Source: Paludibacteraceae bacterium
GTDB taxonomy: Bacteria; Bacteroidota; Bacteroidia; Bacteroidales; Paludibacteraceae
Length of the DNA stretch: 64,000 nucleotides
Assembly: GCA_017448985.1 (NCBI GenBank)
Contig: JAFSKL010000028.1
Coordinates: 16,336 to 80,335, forward strand
Direction: 5' to 3'
Every line of letters starts with the position of its first letter. Within the stretch, counting starts at the first letter, position 1. This document shows positions 8,352-18,516 of the stretch, in pieces. Position numbers and translations under genes: made by a program. The notes below the pieces were generated by a model, which worked only from the letters and a program-made list of their open reading frames with translations, did not search any database and had not been told where the DNA came from.

Positions 8352-9677
8352 GAGCATCGCTTGGGCGACCTTCATGAAGCCGGCGATGTTGGCGCCTTTG
8401 ACATAGTCGATGTGACCGTCGGGCTGGCGGCCAAACTTGACGCATTGTTCGTGGATGGACTGCATGATATGATGCAGACGATCGTCCACTTCTTCGGCTT
8501 TCCAGCTGAGGTGCTCGGCGTTCTGTGTCATTTCAAGTCCGGAGGTAGCCACGCCACCTGCGTTGACTGCTTTGCCCGGCGCAAAGAGCACGCCGTTGGA
8601 CTGGAAGAAATGGATAGCGCCCGGCTGGCAGCCCATGTTCGACACCTCGCAGCAACACCAGCAACCGTTGGCTTTCAGTTCTTTGGCGTCGTCTTCGCTC
8701 AGTTCGTTCTGGAAGGCGCAAGGCAGGGCGATGTCGCACGGTATAGACCATGCTTTCTTGTCGGGCGTGAAGACGCAGAGACCGGGGAACTTATCGGCCA
8801 TATCTTGCACCTTATTCCTATTGGACGCGCGCATGATAAGCATGTAGTCGATCATCTCTTTGGTGATGCCATCCTTGATAGCCACTACGCCGTCAGGACC
8901 GGAGATAGCGACCACTTTGGCGCCGAGTTCAACAGCCTTGGTGGCTGCGCCCCAAGCTACATTGCCGAAGCCGGAGATAGCAACTGTCTTGCCTTTGATA
9001 TCTTTGCCAGCCTCGTGAAGGAGGTGTTGCGTGAAATAGAGTGCTCCGAAACCGGTAGCTTCGGGCCGCAGGATGGATCCGCCCCATGTCATACCTTTGC
9101 CGGTGAGGACACCTGTATGATATTCGCGCGCGAGCTTCTGATACATACCGTTGAGGAAGCCTATCTCACGTCCGCCGACACCTACATCGCCGGCAGGTAT
9201 GTCCTGGTCGGGACCGATGCAACGCCACAATTCGAGCATGAAGGCCTGGCAGAAACGCATAATCTCGGCATCGGATTTGCCGACGGGATCAAAGTCCGAT
9301 CCGCCCTTGGCACCGCCCATCGGGAGCGTGGTGAGGGCATTCTTGAAGGTCTGTTCGAAGCCGAGGAACTTGAGCATGGAAGGCGTTACGGCACGGTGGA
9401 AACGGAGTCCGCCTTTGTACGGACCGATAGCGGCATTGAACTGCACGCGGTAGCCGAGATTGGTCTGCACTTTGCCTTCGTCGTCAATCCATGTGACGCG
9501 GAAAGTGAAGATACGATCGGGCTCGACCATTCGCTCCACGATTTTCGCTTCCTCAAACTCAGGGTGTTGATTGTACACCTCTTCAATCGATTCCAACACT
9601 TCCTGAACGGCCTGCAGGTACTCTGCCTCACCCGGATGTTTCGCAGCCAACTGCTGCATGATGTTTTGTACTTTCAT
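8334..9677 (-). CDS. gdhA: NADP-type glutamate dehydrogenase
   Basis: Hexameric enzyme that interconverts 2-oxoglutarate plus ammonia and glutamate; in Bacteroidales it is the main ammonia-assimilating enzyme. The catalytic region reads PMGGAKGGSDFDP, with upstream PYKGGLRFH. The nucleotide fold is ISGFGNVAWGA. ATG 9677 (MKVQNIMQQL) gives 447 residues, the family length. A promoter is centred near 9734 on the minus strand. The stop lies in a duplicated 44-nt segment. Confidence 0.96.
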   Translation of the reverse strand: MKVQNIMQQLAAKHPGEAEYLQAVQEVLESIEEVYNQHPEFEEAKIVERMVEPDRIFTFRVTWIDDEGKVQTNLGYRVQFNAAIGPYKGGLRFHRAVTPSMLKFLGFEQTFKNALTTLPMGGAKGGSDFDPVGKSDAEIMRFCQAFMLELWRCIGPDQDIPAGDVGVGGREIGFLNGMYQKLAREYHTGVLTGKGMTWGGSILRPEATGFGALYFTQHLLHEAGKDIKGKTVAISGFGNVAWGAATKAVELGAKVVAISGPDGVVAIKDGITKEMIDYMLIMRASNRNKVQDMADKFPGLCVFTPDKKAWSIPCDIALPCAFQNELSEDDAKELKANGCWCCCEVSNMGCQPGAIHFFQSNGVLFAPGKAVNAGGVATSGLEMTQNAEHLSWKAEEVDDRLHHIMQSIHEQCVKFGRQPDGHIDYVKGANIAGFMKVAQAMLEQGII

Positions 9678-9729
9678 TTTTTTATGTGTTTTTGGTATAG
9701 TTAAATTCGTCAAATGATTAAATCGGGTG

Positions 9730-9760
9730 CAAAGTTACTACAAAAATTGCATATATGCAA
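9730..9760 (-). promoter_or_regulatory. Promoter for gdhA
   Basis: On the minus strand TAACTTTG (9730-9737) fits the TAnnTTTG -7 box, and TTGC (9757-9760) lies 19 nt upstream. Confidence 0.65.
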
Positions 9761-9797
9761 GAGTTTTGACAAAAAAAAGAAGTTGTGCGCATTTTTA

Positions 9798-9829
9798 TTT
9801 GCATATATGAAAAAAAAGTTGTAATTTTG
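9798..9829 (+). promoter_or_regulatory. Promoter for the C10 protease gene
   Basis: TTTG (9798-9801) and TAATTTTG (9822-9829) are 20 nt apart, matching the Bacteroidota consensus; the start codon is 22 nt further on. It is divergent from the gdhA promoter. Confidence 0.75.
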
Positions 9830-9851
9830 CACCGGATTTTTATAAGCAACA

Positions 9852-12800
9852 ATGAAAAAGATTCTCTCTCTTTTGGTTTTCTTCCCGTTGCTGTTGCCGG
9901 CGAGTCCGGTCAGTAGGAGTGAAGCAGAGTCATCAGCAGTCCGTTTTCTGCAATCACGGGGCATAGCTGAGAGTCAGTTACAAGTGCGTTCTCACGCGGG
10001 TGTGCGCAATTCGAAGGCGGCCGACGGAGTGTGTCCGTACTATGTGTTCGATTACGGTCGAGGCATCGTCATCGCTTCGGCGGACGACCGTTTGCCGGCC
10101 GTATTGGGTTATACGACTTCGCCGAATACGCGTTCGGATTTTCCGCCGGCATTGGAAGCGTGGCTGGAGGACTATGAGGCCTATACGGCGCGTCTGGACC
10201 AGTTGCCAGACGAGGCGGAGAGACAGTCTGCGCCTCAGCGGAACCGGCCGGAAGCGAAGACTACGGCGGATCATGCGTCTGTAGCGCCAATCGTCACGAC
10301 CCAGTGGTACCAGCGCGAGCCGTACAACCTGACTTGTCCCGTTTATCCGGGGACCGAGTTGCGAAGCGTGACCGGATGTGTGGCAACTGCGATGGTTCAG
10401 GCGATGTCCCATTACCGCTATCCGGCACACACGACTGCGGCTATTCCCAAATACACCTACACGGGCGACTATCAAGGCGAGCAAACGAAGATCACGATTC
10501 CGGCTTTGGCGAACAACCTGTTGATCGACTGGGACAATATTCTGGATTTGTATGACAATGAGCACCCACATTCGGGCGTTAATGACACGGCGATTGCCAA
10601 CTTGATGATGTACGCGGGCAAGGCGGTCAAGATGATGTACACGCCCAGCGGAAGCGGCGCTTATACGATCAATGTGGCATCGTCTCTGCGCACCTATTTC
10701 GGCTATCCTGCTACGGTGATGCATCAACAACGCGAGACCTTCTCCAGCGCTGAATGGGACGAGCTCATTTATAATGAGATAGCGAACGATCGGCCGGTTG
10801 TATATCACGGCTCGACGACGACGGGCGGTCACGCCTATATCGTGGACGGCTATGACAGCGAAGGCTATTATCACCTGAATTGGGGTTGGGGCGGATCGTA
10901 CGACGGCTATTTCCTGTTAGATGTGCTGAACCCGCGCAATAACGACAAGACAGGTGCCAGCAGTACGCGCGAAGGCTATGTGATCTCTTCGGGCGCGATC
11001 ATCGGTATCGATACGGAAGAGCATGTTCTGGCGCCGGCTCGGCTGATGATGGAACTGCGGACCACGACCGAAGACAGCCTGTATTACGGCACGCGCAACT
11101 ATACCACTATTCCGACGCATTTCGATATCGGTATCGCGCGTCTGAACGAGGAAGGAGAGATTGCGGCTATTCTGGACAGCCATTCGGATGTCGATTACAA
11201 GAACACGTCCGTTCTGACGAAAGGTTTTGCCCTGAATCTGCCGGAGGCGGGTACGTATCAGGTGGCTTTCGTGAGTCGCGTGACCGGTTCGGAACAATGG
11301 ATTCAGAGTCCGAACGTGAACGGCAACAGGGCGCTGATCACCGTTAGAGTGGATGCACAAGGCAAGGCGACGGTGGAAGGCGAGTACGCACATCTTGACA
11401 TCGAGCAGATCAACGTGATCGGAGCTCGTCAGACGGACTCGCTGCACACGATCGATGTGCTCGTCAGGAACAACGGCCAGGCGACGTACGTCAATCCGCT
11501 GTACCTGAGTTACGCCAACGCGGATAGCACTGATTTCAAGACCGTCAGTCAGACCATCTGGATGGAGAACGACGAGAGTGTGAGCCGCTGGATCCATCTC
11601 GGTTTCACGCCGAAGAACTGGGGCAAGTACAAACTGTATATCCAAACGAGCGCCGAGCCGATGCCCGAGGAGATACTCGACAGCTTGGAGATAAACATCC
11701 CGAAGCCAACGCGTGCTTCGGTGAAAGTAGGTACCAAGACGACCGTCTATCCGACGCTGCAACAGGCGATTGACTATGCCGTGACGAAGAAGAACTCGAC
11801 CGTCAAACTGCTGTGCAACATCAGTTTGGGAACCGATACGCTGAATGTGCGTTCGCAGGTCAGCAAGCACAAGATGACGCTGGACCTGAACGGATTCACG
11901 ATTACCGGCAAGTCGCCGCTCCTGCTGCTGATGCGGCCGAAGTATTCCACGGCAACATTGAATATAGAAGACAACAGCGCCGATCAGACCGGACGAATCG
12001 TTGCTTCGGCGGCTTTCAACGGGCTCATTAGAACTATTTATCTCTACAAAGGTACGCTCAACCTGAAAGGCGGAACGATAGAGGCGAACAACACCTTGGC
12101 TTATTCGGCGACCAACAAGAGCGTCCGTGCGGCGGCTATTCATGTGCGTCCTGCGTACAGTTTCAACATGACCGGCGGCGGGATTGTGGCTCAATCCACG
12201 CGTTATGCCTTTGGTATCGCTTCGTACGGCAATGTGGATATCTCGGGCGGCAGGATAGACGTTCATGAGACGGCTTCGGGTCGTGCGTACGGTTTGTATG
12301 TATTGGGCGGTACGAGCCGTGTGTCCGGTGAGACGGTGGTGAATGTGAACGCCACGTCGTACGGTGTGGGAGCGCTTATAGGCGGAGGCAAACCGTCGAG
12401 CAGCGGCAAACTCTATCACGCCGAACTGATCGTGGACGGCGGTACATTCAATGTGAATGCCGACACCTATGCCTTTGGTCTGTGCGTCATCAACAGTTCG
12501 CGCGGCGAATGGGTCGATGCGGGATCGCTGGAGCTCAACGACGGACTGTTTAACGTGTCTGTGCAGCAGAAAGGGGCTTATGGCGTTTATGTGCGCAAGG
12601 CTCTGCAGGTCAACGATGCCGTAGCCACTCCGCAAGCTGTGATCAGAGGCGGTATGTTCATGATCAAAGGTCCTGCGGGTCTGCGCCCTGTTAACAAGGA
12701 GGCGGCTCCGGAGGCGTTGACCTTGGAAGGCGGCTATTTCAACCGTTCGACCTATCTCAGCAGTTACACGGCTCCCACCAAAGAGTGCGACTACCAACTG

Positions 12801-13064
12801 GTCAAACTGAACAAGAAAGATCCGGCGTACAAGTTGGGCTATCGGTATAAGATAGAGCCGATAGCCGGCGAGACGAAGGCCGAGGAGGTTGTTCGCAAGA
12901 TGGCAGGCGATGCAGACACGGCAAATGGTCCGATTCGCGTGTATGACGCTTTGGGACGGTTAGTGATGAGTGCCGAAACGGGCGATGTGGCTGACCTGCA
13001 TCTCAATCCGGGAATATACATCATTCAAGTAGGCGACAAGGCAGAGAAAATTGCGATACAATAG
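9852..13064 (+). CDS. Secreted C10 (streptopain-like) cysteine protease with T9SS tail
   Basis: 1070-residue secreted protease. It has a signal peptide (LLVFFPLLLPASP), then a Spi-type propeptide or inhibitor domain with LQSRGIAESQL and VIASADDRLPAVLGY. The C10 core has catalytic C176 in TGCVATAM and H327 in GGHAYIVDGYD, with the NWGWGG loop after it. Residues about 620-1000 look like a parallel beta-helix with repeated glycine-rich turns. The last 40 residues (VYDALGRLVMS ... PGIYIIQV) are a type A T9SS sorting domain, implying secretion and surface anchoring. It probably digests host or dietary protein. Relatives include SpeB, interpain and PrtT. Confidence 0.93.
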   Translation: MKKILSLLVFFPLLLPASPVSRSEAESSAVRFLQSRGIAESQLQVRSHAGVRNSKAADGVCPYYVFDYGRGIVIASADDRLPAVLGYTTSPNTRSDFPPALEAWLEDYEAYTARLDQLPDEAERQSAPQRNRPEAKTTADHASVAPIVTTQWYQREPYNLTCPVYPGTELRSVTGCVATAMVQAMSHYRYPAHTTAAIPKYTYTGDYQGEQTKITIPALANNLLIDWDNILDLYDNEHPHSGVNDTAIANLMMYAGKAVKMMYTPSGSGAYTINVASSLRTYFGYPATVMHQQRETFSSAEWDELIYNEIANDRPVVYHGSTTTGGHAYIVDGYDSEGYYHLNWGWGGSYDGYFLLDVLNPRNNDKTGASSTREGYVISSGAIIGIDTEEHVLAPARLMMELRTTTEDSLYYGTRNYTTIPTHFDIGIARLNEEGEIAAILDSHSDVDYKNTSVLTKGFALNLPEAGTYQVAFVSRVTGSEQWIQSPNVNGNRALITVRVDAQGKATVEGEYAHLDIEQINVIGARQTDSLHTIDVLVRNNGQATYVNPLYLSYANADSTDFKTVSQTIWMENDESVSRWIHLGFTPKNWGKYKLYIQTSAEPMPEEILDSLEINIPKPTRASVKVGTKTTVYPTLQQAIDYAVTKKNSTVKLLCNISLGTDTLNVRSQVSKHKMTLDLNGFTITGKSPLLLLMRPKYSTATLNIEDNSADQTGRIVASAAFNGLIRTIYLYKGTLNLKGGTIEANNTLAYSATNKSVRAAAIHVRPAYSFNMTGGGIVAQSTRYAFGIASYGNVDISGGRIDVHETASGRAYGLYVLGGTSRVSGETVVNVNATSYGVGALIGGGKPSSSGKLYHAELIVDGGTFNVNADTYAFGLCVINSSRGEWVDAGSLELNDGLFNVSVQQKGAYGVYVRKALQVNDAVATPQAVIRGGMFMIKGPAGLRPVNKEAAPEALTLEGGYFNRSTYLSSYTAPTKECDYQLVKLNKKDPAYKLGYRYKIEPIAGETKAEEVVRKMAGDADTANGPIRVYDALGRLVMSAETGDVADLHLNPGIYIIQVGDKAEKIAIQ

Positions 13065-15677
13065 ATGGACAGCGAATTGACACCGATGATGAAGCAGTTC
13101 CGCGACATCAAGGCGCAGTATCCTGACGCGATGCTGCTGTTCCGTTGCGGCGACTTCTACGAGACCTATGCGGAGGACGCGGTGAAGGCAAGTAAGATTC
13201 TCAACATCACGCTTACTCACCGCAGTAACGGTTCCAGTCCGACCGGGCAAGCGATGGAGATGGCGGGATTCCCGTTCCACGCGCTGGACACGTACTTGCC
13301 GAAGCTCGTTCGTGCGGGTCTGCGTGTGGCTATCTGTGACCAGTTGGAGGACCCCAAACTGACCAAGAAACTGGTCAAACGCGGTGTGACGGAACTGGTG
13401 ACGCCCGGTGTCAGTTATTCGGATACCACCCTGACGCAGAAAGAGAACAACTGGGTGGCTTGTCTGCATTTTGAGAAGCACACTATCGGTATCGCTTTCC
13501 TCGACATCTCGACGGGTGAGTTCGTGGCAGGGCAAGGCGAGAGCGACTATATCGACAAGCTGCTGACCAATTTTGCGCCGAAGGAAGTGCTGCATCTTCG
13601 CGGGCGCAAAGCGGATGTGGAGAACCTGTTCGGGAACAAGTTTTTCACCTTCGAACTCGAAGACTGGATGCTGGTTGAATCGACCGCGCGCGAGCGTTTG
13701 CAGAAACTATGGGGCGTGAGTTCGTTGAAGGGTTTTGGTCTGGACAAGATGCCGGCCGGCGTGACCGCCGCAGGCGGAATACTGATGTACCTGGACATGA
13801 CGCAACACCTGCAAACGGGGCATATTCAGCACTTGAGCCGCATCGAGGAAGACAAGTATGTGTGGCTCGACCGTTTCACGATTCGCAATCTGGAGTTGAC
13901 CGGCGGTCAGACAGCCGAGAGCAAGACGCTGTTCGATGTGATTGACCGGACCATCACGCCTATGGGCGGGCGAATGCTACATCGCTGGCTGGCTTTCCCG
14001 CTCAAAGAGGTGCGTCCGATACGGAATCGTCAGACGGTAGTGGAGCACCTGTTCAAGCACCCCGAAGACCGCGAGACGCTCAATGACGCTTTGTCGCAGA
14101 TGGGCGACCTGGAGCGCATCGTGAGCAAGGTTTCTACGGGTCGCATCGGTCCGCGGGAGATGGTTCAGCTGGCGCGAGCTCTGCGGGCTGTCAAGCCTGT
14201 GAAGGAAGTGTGCGAAACGGCGCGGGACAATGCCTATCTGTCGTTACTCGGCGAGCAGTTGGACCCATGTTCCGAGATGCGGAGCCGTATCGAACGGGAG
14301 ATAGTGCCGGACCCGCCCTTGGCGCAAGGACGGCCGAACATCATTGCACGAGGCGTAGATACGGAACTGGACGAGTTGCGGGCTATTCAGTCCGACGGCA
14401 AGGACTACCTGCTGCAGATTCAGCAACGCGAGATAGAAGCGACGGGTATTCAAAGCCTCAAGATAGGCTTCAACAATGTGTTCGGCTATTATCTGGAGGT
14501 ACGCAACACCTACAAGGACCAAGTGCCTGCCGAATGGATCCGCAAGCAGACTTTGGTAGGCGCGGAGCGGTATATAACCGAAGAGTTGAAGACCTACGAA
14601 GAGAAGATCCGTACCGCCGAAGAGCGGATACAGATCATCGAGAACCGGCTCTATCAGGAGCTGATGCTGGCGTTGTGCGAATGGGTACCGCAGATGCAGC
14701 TCAATGCCAATGTGCTGGCACAACTGGACTGTCTGCTCAGTTTTGCGACCGTCGCTGCCGAGAACCGCTATGTATGTCCGGACATCAACGACAGTCTGGT
14801 GATTGATATCCGACAGGGACGCCATCCCGTGATTGAGCAACAACTGCCGGCCGGAGAACAATACATCGCCAACGATGTGCTGCTCGACAATAACGGGCAA
14901 CAGATCATCATCATCACGGGTCCTAACATGGCCGGTAAGTCGGCACTACTCCGCCAAACGGCGTTGATCGTGTTGCTGGCACAGATGGGATCGTTCGTAC
15001 CCGCCGAGAGTGCCTCAATCGGCATCGTGGACAAGATCTTCACGCGTGTGGGCGCCAGTGACAACATATCGTTGGGCGAATCGACTTTTATGGTCGAGAT
15101 GAACGAAGCGGCGTCGATCCTCAATAACCTAAGCGAACGCAGTCTGGTCCTTTTCGACGAGTTGGGCCGCGGTACGAGTACCTACGACGGCATCAGTATA
15201 GCCTGGGCCATCGTGGAATATATACACGAGAACAAAGGTCACGCCAAGACGCTTTTCGCGACGCACTACCACGAGCTGAACGAGATGGAGAAGACCTTCG
15301 ACCGTATCCGCAACTACAATGTGTCGGTGCGTGAGGTGAACGGCAAGGTGATCTTCCTGCGCAAGCTGGTACGAGGCGGCAGTGAGCACAGTTTCGGTAT
15401 TCATGTGGCCAAATTAGCAGGCATGCCGGCTTCGATTGTGGAACGGGCGAATCAGATACTCGCGGACTTGGAGAAAGCCGCCAAGAACGGCGACATCGCC
15501 AAGCCGATAGAGCATATAGGCGAGAGCCGCGAAGGAATGCAGCTGAGTTTCTTCCAATTGGACGATCCCGTTCTGGAGCAGATACGGGACGAAGTGAAGA
15601 CACTCGACATCAATAACCTGACGCCGTTGGAGGCTCTCAACAAACTGTCGGAGATAAAAAAACTCGTTGGAGGATGA
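13065..15677 (+). CDS. mutS: DNA mismatch repair protein MutS
   Basis: 870-residue mismatch-recognition ATPase. The mismatch-binding domain starts [20 protein letters not shown] and has the Phe-x-Glu wedge in CGDFYETY. The Walker A motif GPNMAGKS lies near residue 622, Walker B reads [12 protein letters not shown], and the helix-turn-helix dimer region is C-terminal. Its ATG directly follows the stop of the protease gene with no gap, and its stop overlaps mltG by four bases. Translational coupling with mltG is likely. Whether the protease promoter feeds mutS is an inference. Confidence 0.97.
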   Translation: MDSELTPMMKQFRDIKAQYPDAMLLFRCGDFYETYAEDAVKASKILNITLTHRSNGSSPTGQAMEMAGFPFHALDTYLPKLVRAGLRVAICDQLEDPKLTKKLVKRGVTELVTPGVSYSDTTLTQKENNWVACLHFEKHTIGIAFLDISTGEFVAGQGESDYIDKLLTNFAPKEVLHLRGRKADVENLFGNKFFTFELEDWMLVESTARERLQKLWGVSSLKGFGLDKMPAGVTAAGGILMYLDMTQHLQTGHIQHLSRIEEDKYVWLDRFTIRNLELTGGQTAESKTLFDVIDRTITPMGGRMLHRWLAFPLKEVRPIRNRQTVVEHLFKHPEDRETLNDALSQMGDLERIVSKVSTGRIGPREMVQLARALRAVKPVKEVCETARDNAYLSLLGEQLDPCSEMRSRIEREIVPDPPLAQGRPNIIARGVDTELDELRAIQSDGKDYLLQIQQREIEATGIQSLKIGFNNVFGYYLEVRNTYKDQVPAEWIRKQTLVGAERYITEELKTYEEKIRTAEERIQIIENRLYQELMLALCEWVPQMQLNANVLAQLDCLLSFATVAAENRYVCPDINDSLVIDIRQGRHPVIEQQLPAGEQYIANDVLLDNNGQQIIIITGPNMAGKSALLRQTALIVLLAQMGSFVPAESASIGIVDKIFTRVGASDNISLGESTFMVEMNEAASILNNLSERSLVLFDELGRGTSTYDGISIAWAIVEYIHENKGHAKTLFATHYHELNEMEKTFDRIRNYNVSVREVNGKVIFLRKLVRGGSEHSFGIHVAKLAGMPASIVERANQILADLEKAAKNGDIAKPIEHIGESREGMQLSFFQLDDPVLEQIRDEVKTLDINNLTPLEALNKLSEIKKLVGG

Positions 15678-16720
15678 TCAAGAAACGCTATATATTACGG
15701 ACTATTCTCATCGTCGTCGGCGTGCTGGCCGTGATGGCAGGTGTGTTTGTGGCGGAACAGTATTACCGCTTGCATATATGCAACTTCCGCGCCAAGGACG
15801 GCGAGCCGCACAGTTACAACATCTACCCGGGCGCATCAATCGATTCGGTGTTGGCCCTCATTCGTGAGGACTATGACATCAGTTCGGAGACGGACCTGAA
15901 ACTGCATATGCGTTCGCTGGTCTTCAATCATCCTGAACCCGGCCATTACCGTTTTCCCGAACTGACCGGTGACCAAGAGATCATCGAGCGCCTTAAGTTC
16001 GGCTACCAGACGCCCGTGCGCATCACATGGAATAATTTTGTTCGCACGCGCGAGGACTTGGCAGGCAGAGTGACGCGCAACCTGATGATGGATAGTGTGA
16101 CGCTGCTTAGGCTGTTGGAAGACGATGTTTTCCTGGAGCCGTATGGTTTCAACAAAGAGACGAGCCGTTGCCTCTTTATCCCCAACACCTACGAGGTGTA
16201 TTGGAATATCACGCCGGAGCAGCTATTCAACCGAATGCTGCGCGAATACAACCATTTCTGGAACGATGAACGCAGAGCGAAGGCCGATTCGATCGGTCTG
16301 ACGCCCGTGGAGGTGGCTATCATAGCGTCGATCGTGGAAGGCGAGAGTCATAACAAACGCGAGATGCCGCTGATTGCGAGTCTGTACCTGAACCGCGTAC
16401 ACAAAGGAATGCACTTGCAGGCGTGTCCGACCATCAAGTATGCCGTAGGTGACTTCAAGCTGAAGCGTATTCTCTACCGCCATCTGGCCGTTGATTCGCC
16501 GTATAACACCTACAAGAACCCGGGCCTGCCACCGGGACCGATCCGTTGTCCTGCGCCGACGACCATCGACATGGTACTCAATGCGCCCAAGACGGACTAT
16601 CTGTTCATGTGCGCGAGTCCCGAACTGAACAACACGCATATCTTCTCGTCCTCGTATCGTAATCACGCGAATGCCGCTGTGCAATATCGCCACACGATGG
16701 ATACCATTCACTGGGAGTGA
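15674..16720 (+). CDS. mltG: Endolytic murein transglycosylase MltG (YceG)
   Basis: Inner-membrane lytic transglycosylase that cuts nascent glycan strands and sets their length. One N-terminal transmembrane helix (about residues 9-27) is followed by a LysM-like region and the YceG catalytic domain. The catalytic glutamate is E222 in [26 protein letters not shown] is the conserved C-terminal signature. 348 residues is normal. The ATGA overlap with mutS indicates coupling. Confidence 0.95.
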   Translation: MIKKRYILRTILIVVGVLAVMAGVFVAEQYYRLHICNFRAKDGEPHSYNIYPGASIDSVLALIREDYDISSETDLKLHMRSLVFNHPEPGHYRFPELTGDQEIIERLKFGYQTPVRITWNNFVRTREDLAGRVTRNLMMDSVTLLRLLEDDVFLEPYGFNKETSRCLFIPNTYEVYWNITPEQLFNRMLREYNHFWNDERRAKADSIGLTPVEVAIIASIVEGESHNKREMPLIASLYLNRVHKGMHLQACPTIKYAVGDFKLKRILYRHLAVDSPYNTYKNPGLPPGPIRCPAPTTIDMVLNAPKTDYLFMCASPELNNTHIFSSSYRNHANAAVQYRHTMDTIHWE

Positions 16721-16721
16721 A

Positions 16722-16756
16722 AATGGACAATGGAAAATTGACAATGGAAAATTGTG
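16722..16756. repeat. Heptamer array, units AATGGAC / AATGGAA / AATTGAC
   Basis: Four clean heptamers (28 nt) plus a fifth degenerate one start one base after the mltG stop. The fifth unit contains the GTG used as start of the next gene. Confidence 0.85.
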
Positions 16757-17314
16757 ATTTGGGAGAATAACAACGATATCAGGTTGATTGAATGTGCGAA
16801 CGAGAAGCGCACTATTCAGCGTCACCTCAACGAATGTCGGGAGGAACGGCGTCCGTATGTGTTTGTAACCAACACGATGACCGTCAAGACCTTACGCCGT
16901 TTGTTAGTACCCGTTTCGATGCTGGAAGAGGAGACTTACAAAGCGGAGATCTGCACTTATCTGGCTCGCAAAACAGGCGCACACATCATCTTGCTGCAAG
17001 CCAACGACTACGGCAGTCACGCCCGCCAGAATGTGAATCGTATCGTGACGCATATCCGATCGGTCAGCGAACGGACCGGCGTGGAGATCTCGTACGAAGT
17101 GGTGTTGGCCAAGAAAGACAGTTTCGGTCTAATCCGTGAAGCGAGCGAACGGCAACGCGATTTTCAGCACGACCTGCTCATTCTGACTGCCAGCCGTGAC
17201 TACGGCTTGGATGACATCCTTTTCGGACCGCCCGAACGCAAAGCCATTCAACGCGCGTTGGTACCGGTGATGCTGGTTAATCCACGAGAAGACCTTTTTT
17301 CGCTCTGTGATTGA
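16754..17314 (+). CDS. UspA-like alpha/beta protein
   Basis: 186-residue cytosolic protein with the alternating strand-helix pattern of the universal stress protein fold: RRLLVPVSMLEE, then AHIILLQAN, then HDLLILTASRDYG, and the closing LVPVMLVNPR. The nucleotide-binding G-2x-G-9x-G loop of ATP-binding UspA proteins is not clear, so nucleotide binding is uncertain. The GTG start at 16754 lies in a heptamer array and is the most upstream possibility; a later start near VFVTNTMTVKTL cannot be excluded. Confidence 0.65.
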   Translation: MIWENNNDIRLIECANEKRTIQRHLNECREERRPYVFVTNTMTVKTLRRLLVPVSMLEEETYKAEICTYLARKTGAHIILLQANDYGSHARQNVNRIVTHIRSVSERTGVEISYEVVLAKKDSFGLIREASERQRDFQHDLLILTASRDYGLDDILFGPPERKAIQRALVPVMLVNPREDLFSLCD

Positions 17315-17441
17315 CATTTTGCTACAAAAAGCAAAGAATAACGAACAAAAGGTCAGCAATACTGCAAATATTGCAAAAATATGCTATTTTGCTAAGTCAA
17401 TTTAGCATTTTTAAGAAATTCAGCACTTTTTTTAAGAAATA

Positions 17442-17473
17442 TTTGGTCAATTGGTGAAAAAGCAGTACTTTTG
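17442..17473 (+). promoter_or_regulatory. Promoter for the candidate small RNA
   Basis: TTTG (17442-17445) and TACTTTTG (17466-17473) are 20 nt apart. No long reading frame starts before the terminator at 17521-17549. Confidence 0.7.
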
Positions 17474-17479
17474 CACCGT

Positions 17480-17549
17480 GTTTTTCATGGTATTAGATTT
17501 AAGGTTAAATGAAAAGATTGGGTTGTCGTGAGACAACCTTCTTTTTTTT
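17480..17549 (+). ncRNA. Candidate small RNA or leader with a 14-codon mini-ORF
   Basis: A complete short transcription unit: promoter, about 70 nt of transcript, then an intrinsic terminator. Inside it ATG 17487 opens a mini-ORF, MVLDLRLNEKIGLS, whose TGA (17529-17531) lies in the terminator loop. It may be a free small RNA, a translated micropeptide, or an attenuator for the kinase gene at 17619, though that gene has its own promoter. I have a general impression that similar segments occur in other Bacteroidales, which I cannot verify here. Confidence 0.5.
17521..17549 (+). terminator. Intrinsic terminator of the small transcript
   Basis: GGTTGTC / GACAACC stem with a GTGA loop, followed by TTC and eight T residues. 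Confidence 0.85.
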
Positions 17550-17561
17550 ATTCAAAATTTC

Positions 17562-17592
17562 TTGCACAGTTCATTTTTTTTTCGTACCTTTG
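17562..17592 (+). promoter_or_regulatory. Promoter for the BadF/BadG kinase gene
   Basis: TTG (17562-17564) and TACCTTTG (17585-17592), about 20 nt apart and 26 nt before the start codon. Confidence 0.7.
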
Positions 17593-17618
17593 CAGCCGAT
17601 TTTAAATCGTGAAATACT

Positions 17619-18482
17619 ATGGTTCTTATTGCAGACAGCGGAAGTACGAAGGTACATTGGTGTTTGGTAACGGCAAGCGGGCAATGTACGGATGTGTTCA
17701 CGGACGGTATCAATCCGCTTTTTCAGACCACTATTGCGATGCAGAATAGCATCAGTAACCAACTCTTGCCGCAAATAGCACCGCTTCTTTGGGCGGGCAA
17801 GCTGACGCATGTGTTCTTCTACGGAGCAGGTTGTACGCCGGAGAAGAAAGTGTTTGTGCAACGGGCATTGGAGGCCGTGTTCAAGAAAGCGGAAGTGCAA
17901 GTGGAGTCGGACATGTTGGGTGCGGCACGCGGTTTGTTGGGACGCCATGCAGGAATAGCTTGTATCCTCGGTACCGGTAGCGGCAGTTGTTGTTACGACG
18001 GCGAGCATATCGAATGGTGTGTGCCGTCCTTGGGCTATGTGTTAGGAGACGAAGGCTCGGCGGCTGTGTTGGGCAAGAGGCTTGTGGGGGATTTGCTCAA
18101 AAATCAGTTGGGCGAGGACCTGAAAGAGGCGTTTTTCAAGGAGTACGAGACGAGTATGGCGGATATCATTGAGAATGTGTATCGGCAGCCTTTCCCGAAC
18201 AGGTATCTGGCCAAACTGTCCAAGTTCTGCGCCGACCATATAGAAGATAAGCGGATTCACGCGCTCGTGTATGAGCATTTTGTGCAGTTTATTCGCCGCA
18301 ATTTATTGCAGTATAAGACCGACCAGCCGATCGGATTCGTGGGCTCCATCGCGTATTATTACCGCCCTATTCTCGAAGAAGCGATGCGGGCAGAGGGATT
18401 GCCTATGGGCACCGTGCTACGCGATCCGATAGAGGGATTGAAAGAATACCATAAAGATGCTGTTATTCCGACGACGGAATAA
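17619..18482 (+). CDS. BadF/BadG/BcrA/BcrD-type ATPase, probable N-acetylhexosamine kinase
   Basis: 287-residue ASKHA-fold kinase. The phosphate-1 loop is LIADSGSTKVHW (residues 3-14), phosphate-2 is ACILGTGSGSC, and the adenosine motif is GFVGSIAYYY. The GDEGSA segment is typical of N-acetylglucosamine kinases of this family. It may phosphorylate GlcNAc or MurNAc salvaged from cell-wall turnover, consistent with nearby wall genes, but the sugar is inferred. Confidence 0.82.
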   Translation: MVLIADSGSTKVHWCLVTASGQCTDVFTDGINPLFQTTIAMQNSISNQLLPQIAPLLWAGKLTHVFFYGAGCTPEKKVFVQRALEAVFKKAEVQVESDMLGAARGLLGRHAGIACILGTGSGSCCYDGEHIEWCVPSLGYVLGDEGSAAVLGKRLVGDLLKNQLGEDLKEAFFKEYETSMADIIENVYRQPFPNRYLAKLSKFCADHIEDKRIHALVYEHFVQFIRRNLLQYKTDQPIGFVGSIAYYYRPILEEAMRAEGLPMGTVLRDPIEGLKEYHKDAVIPTTE

Positions 18483-18483
18483 A

Positions 18484-18511
18484 TTGGTAAATGGTAATTG
18501 GTAAATGGTAA
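18484..18511. repeat. 4x7 tandem array, units TTGGTAA / ATGGTAA
   Basis: Four heptamers alternate TTGGTAA and ATGGTAA, exactly 28 nt, one base after the kinase stop. The unit carries TAA. The last unit offers an ATG at 18505. Confidence 0.85.
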
Positions 18512-18516
18512 TTGAC

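Noticed and set aside
10917-12797. 626-codon minus-strand frame within the C10 protease gene
   Set aside because: No domain, and it lies in the beta-helix part of a convincing secreted protein.
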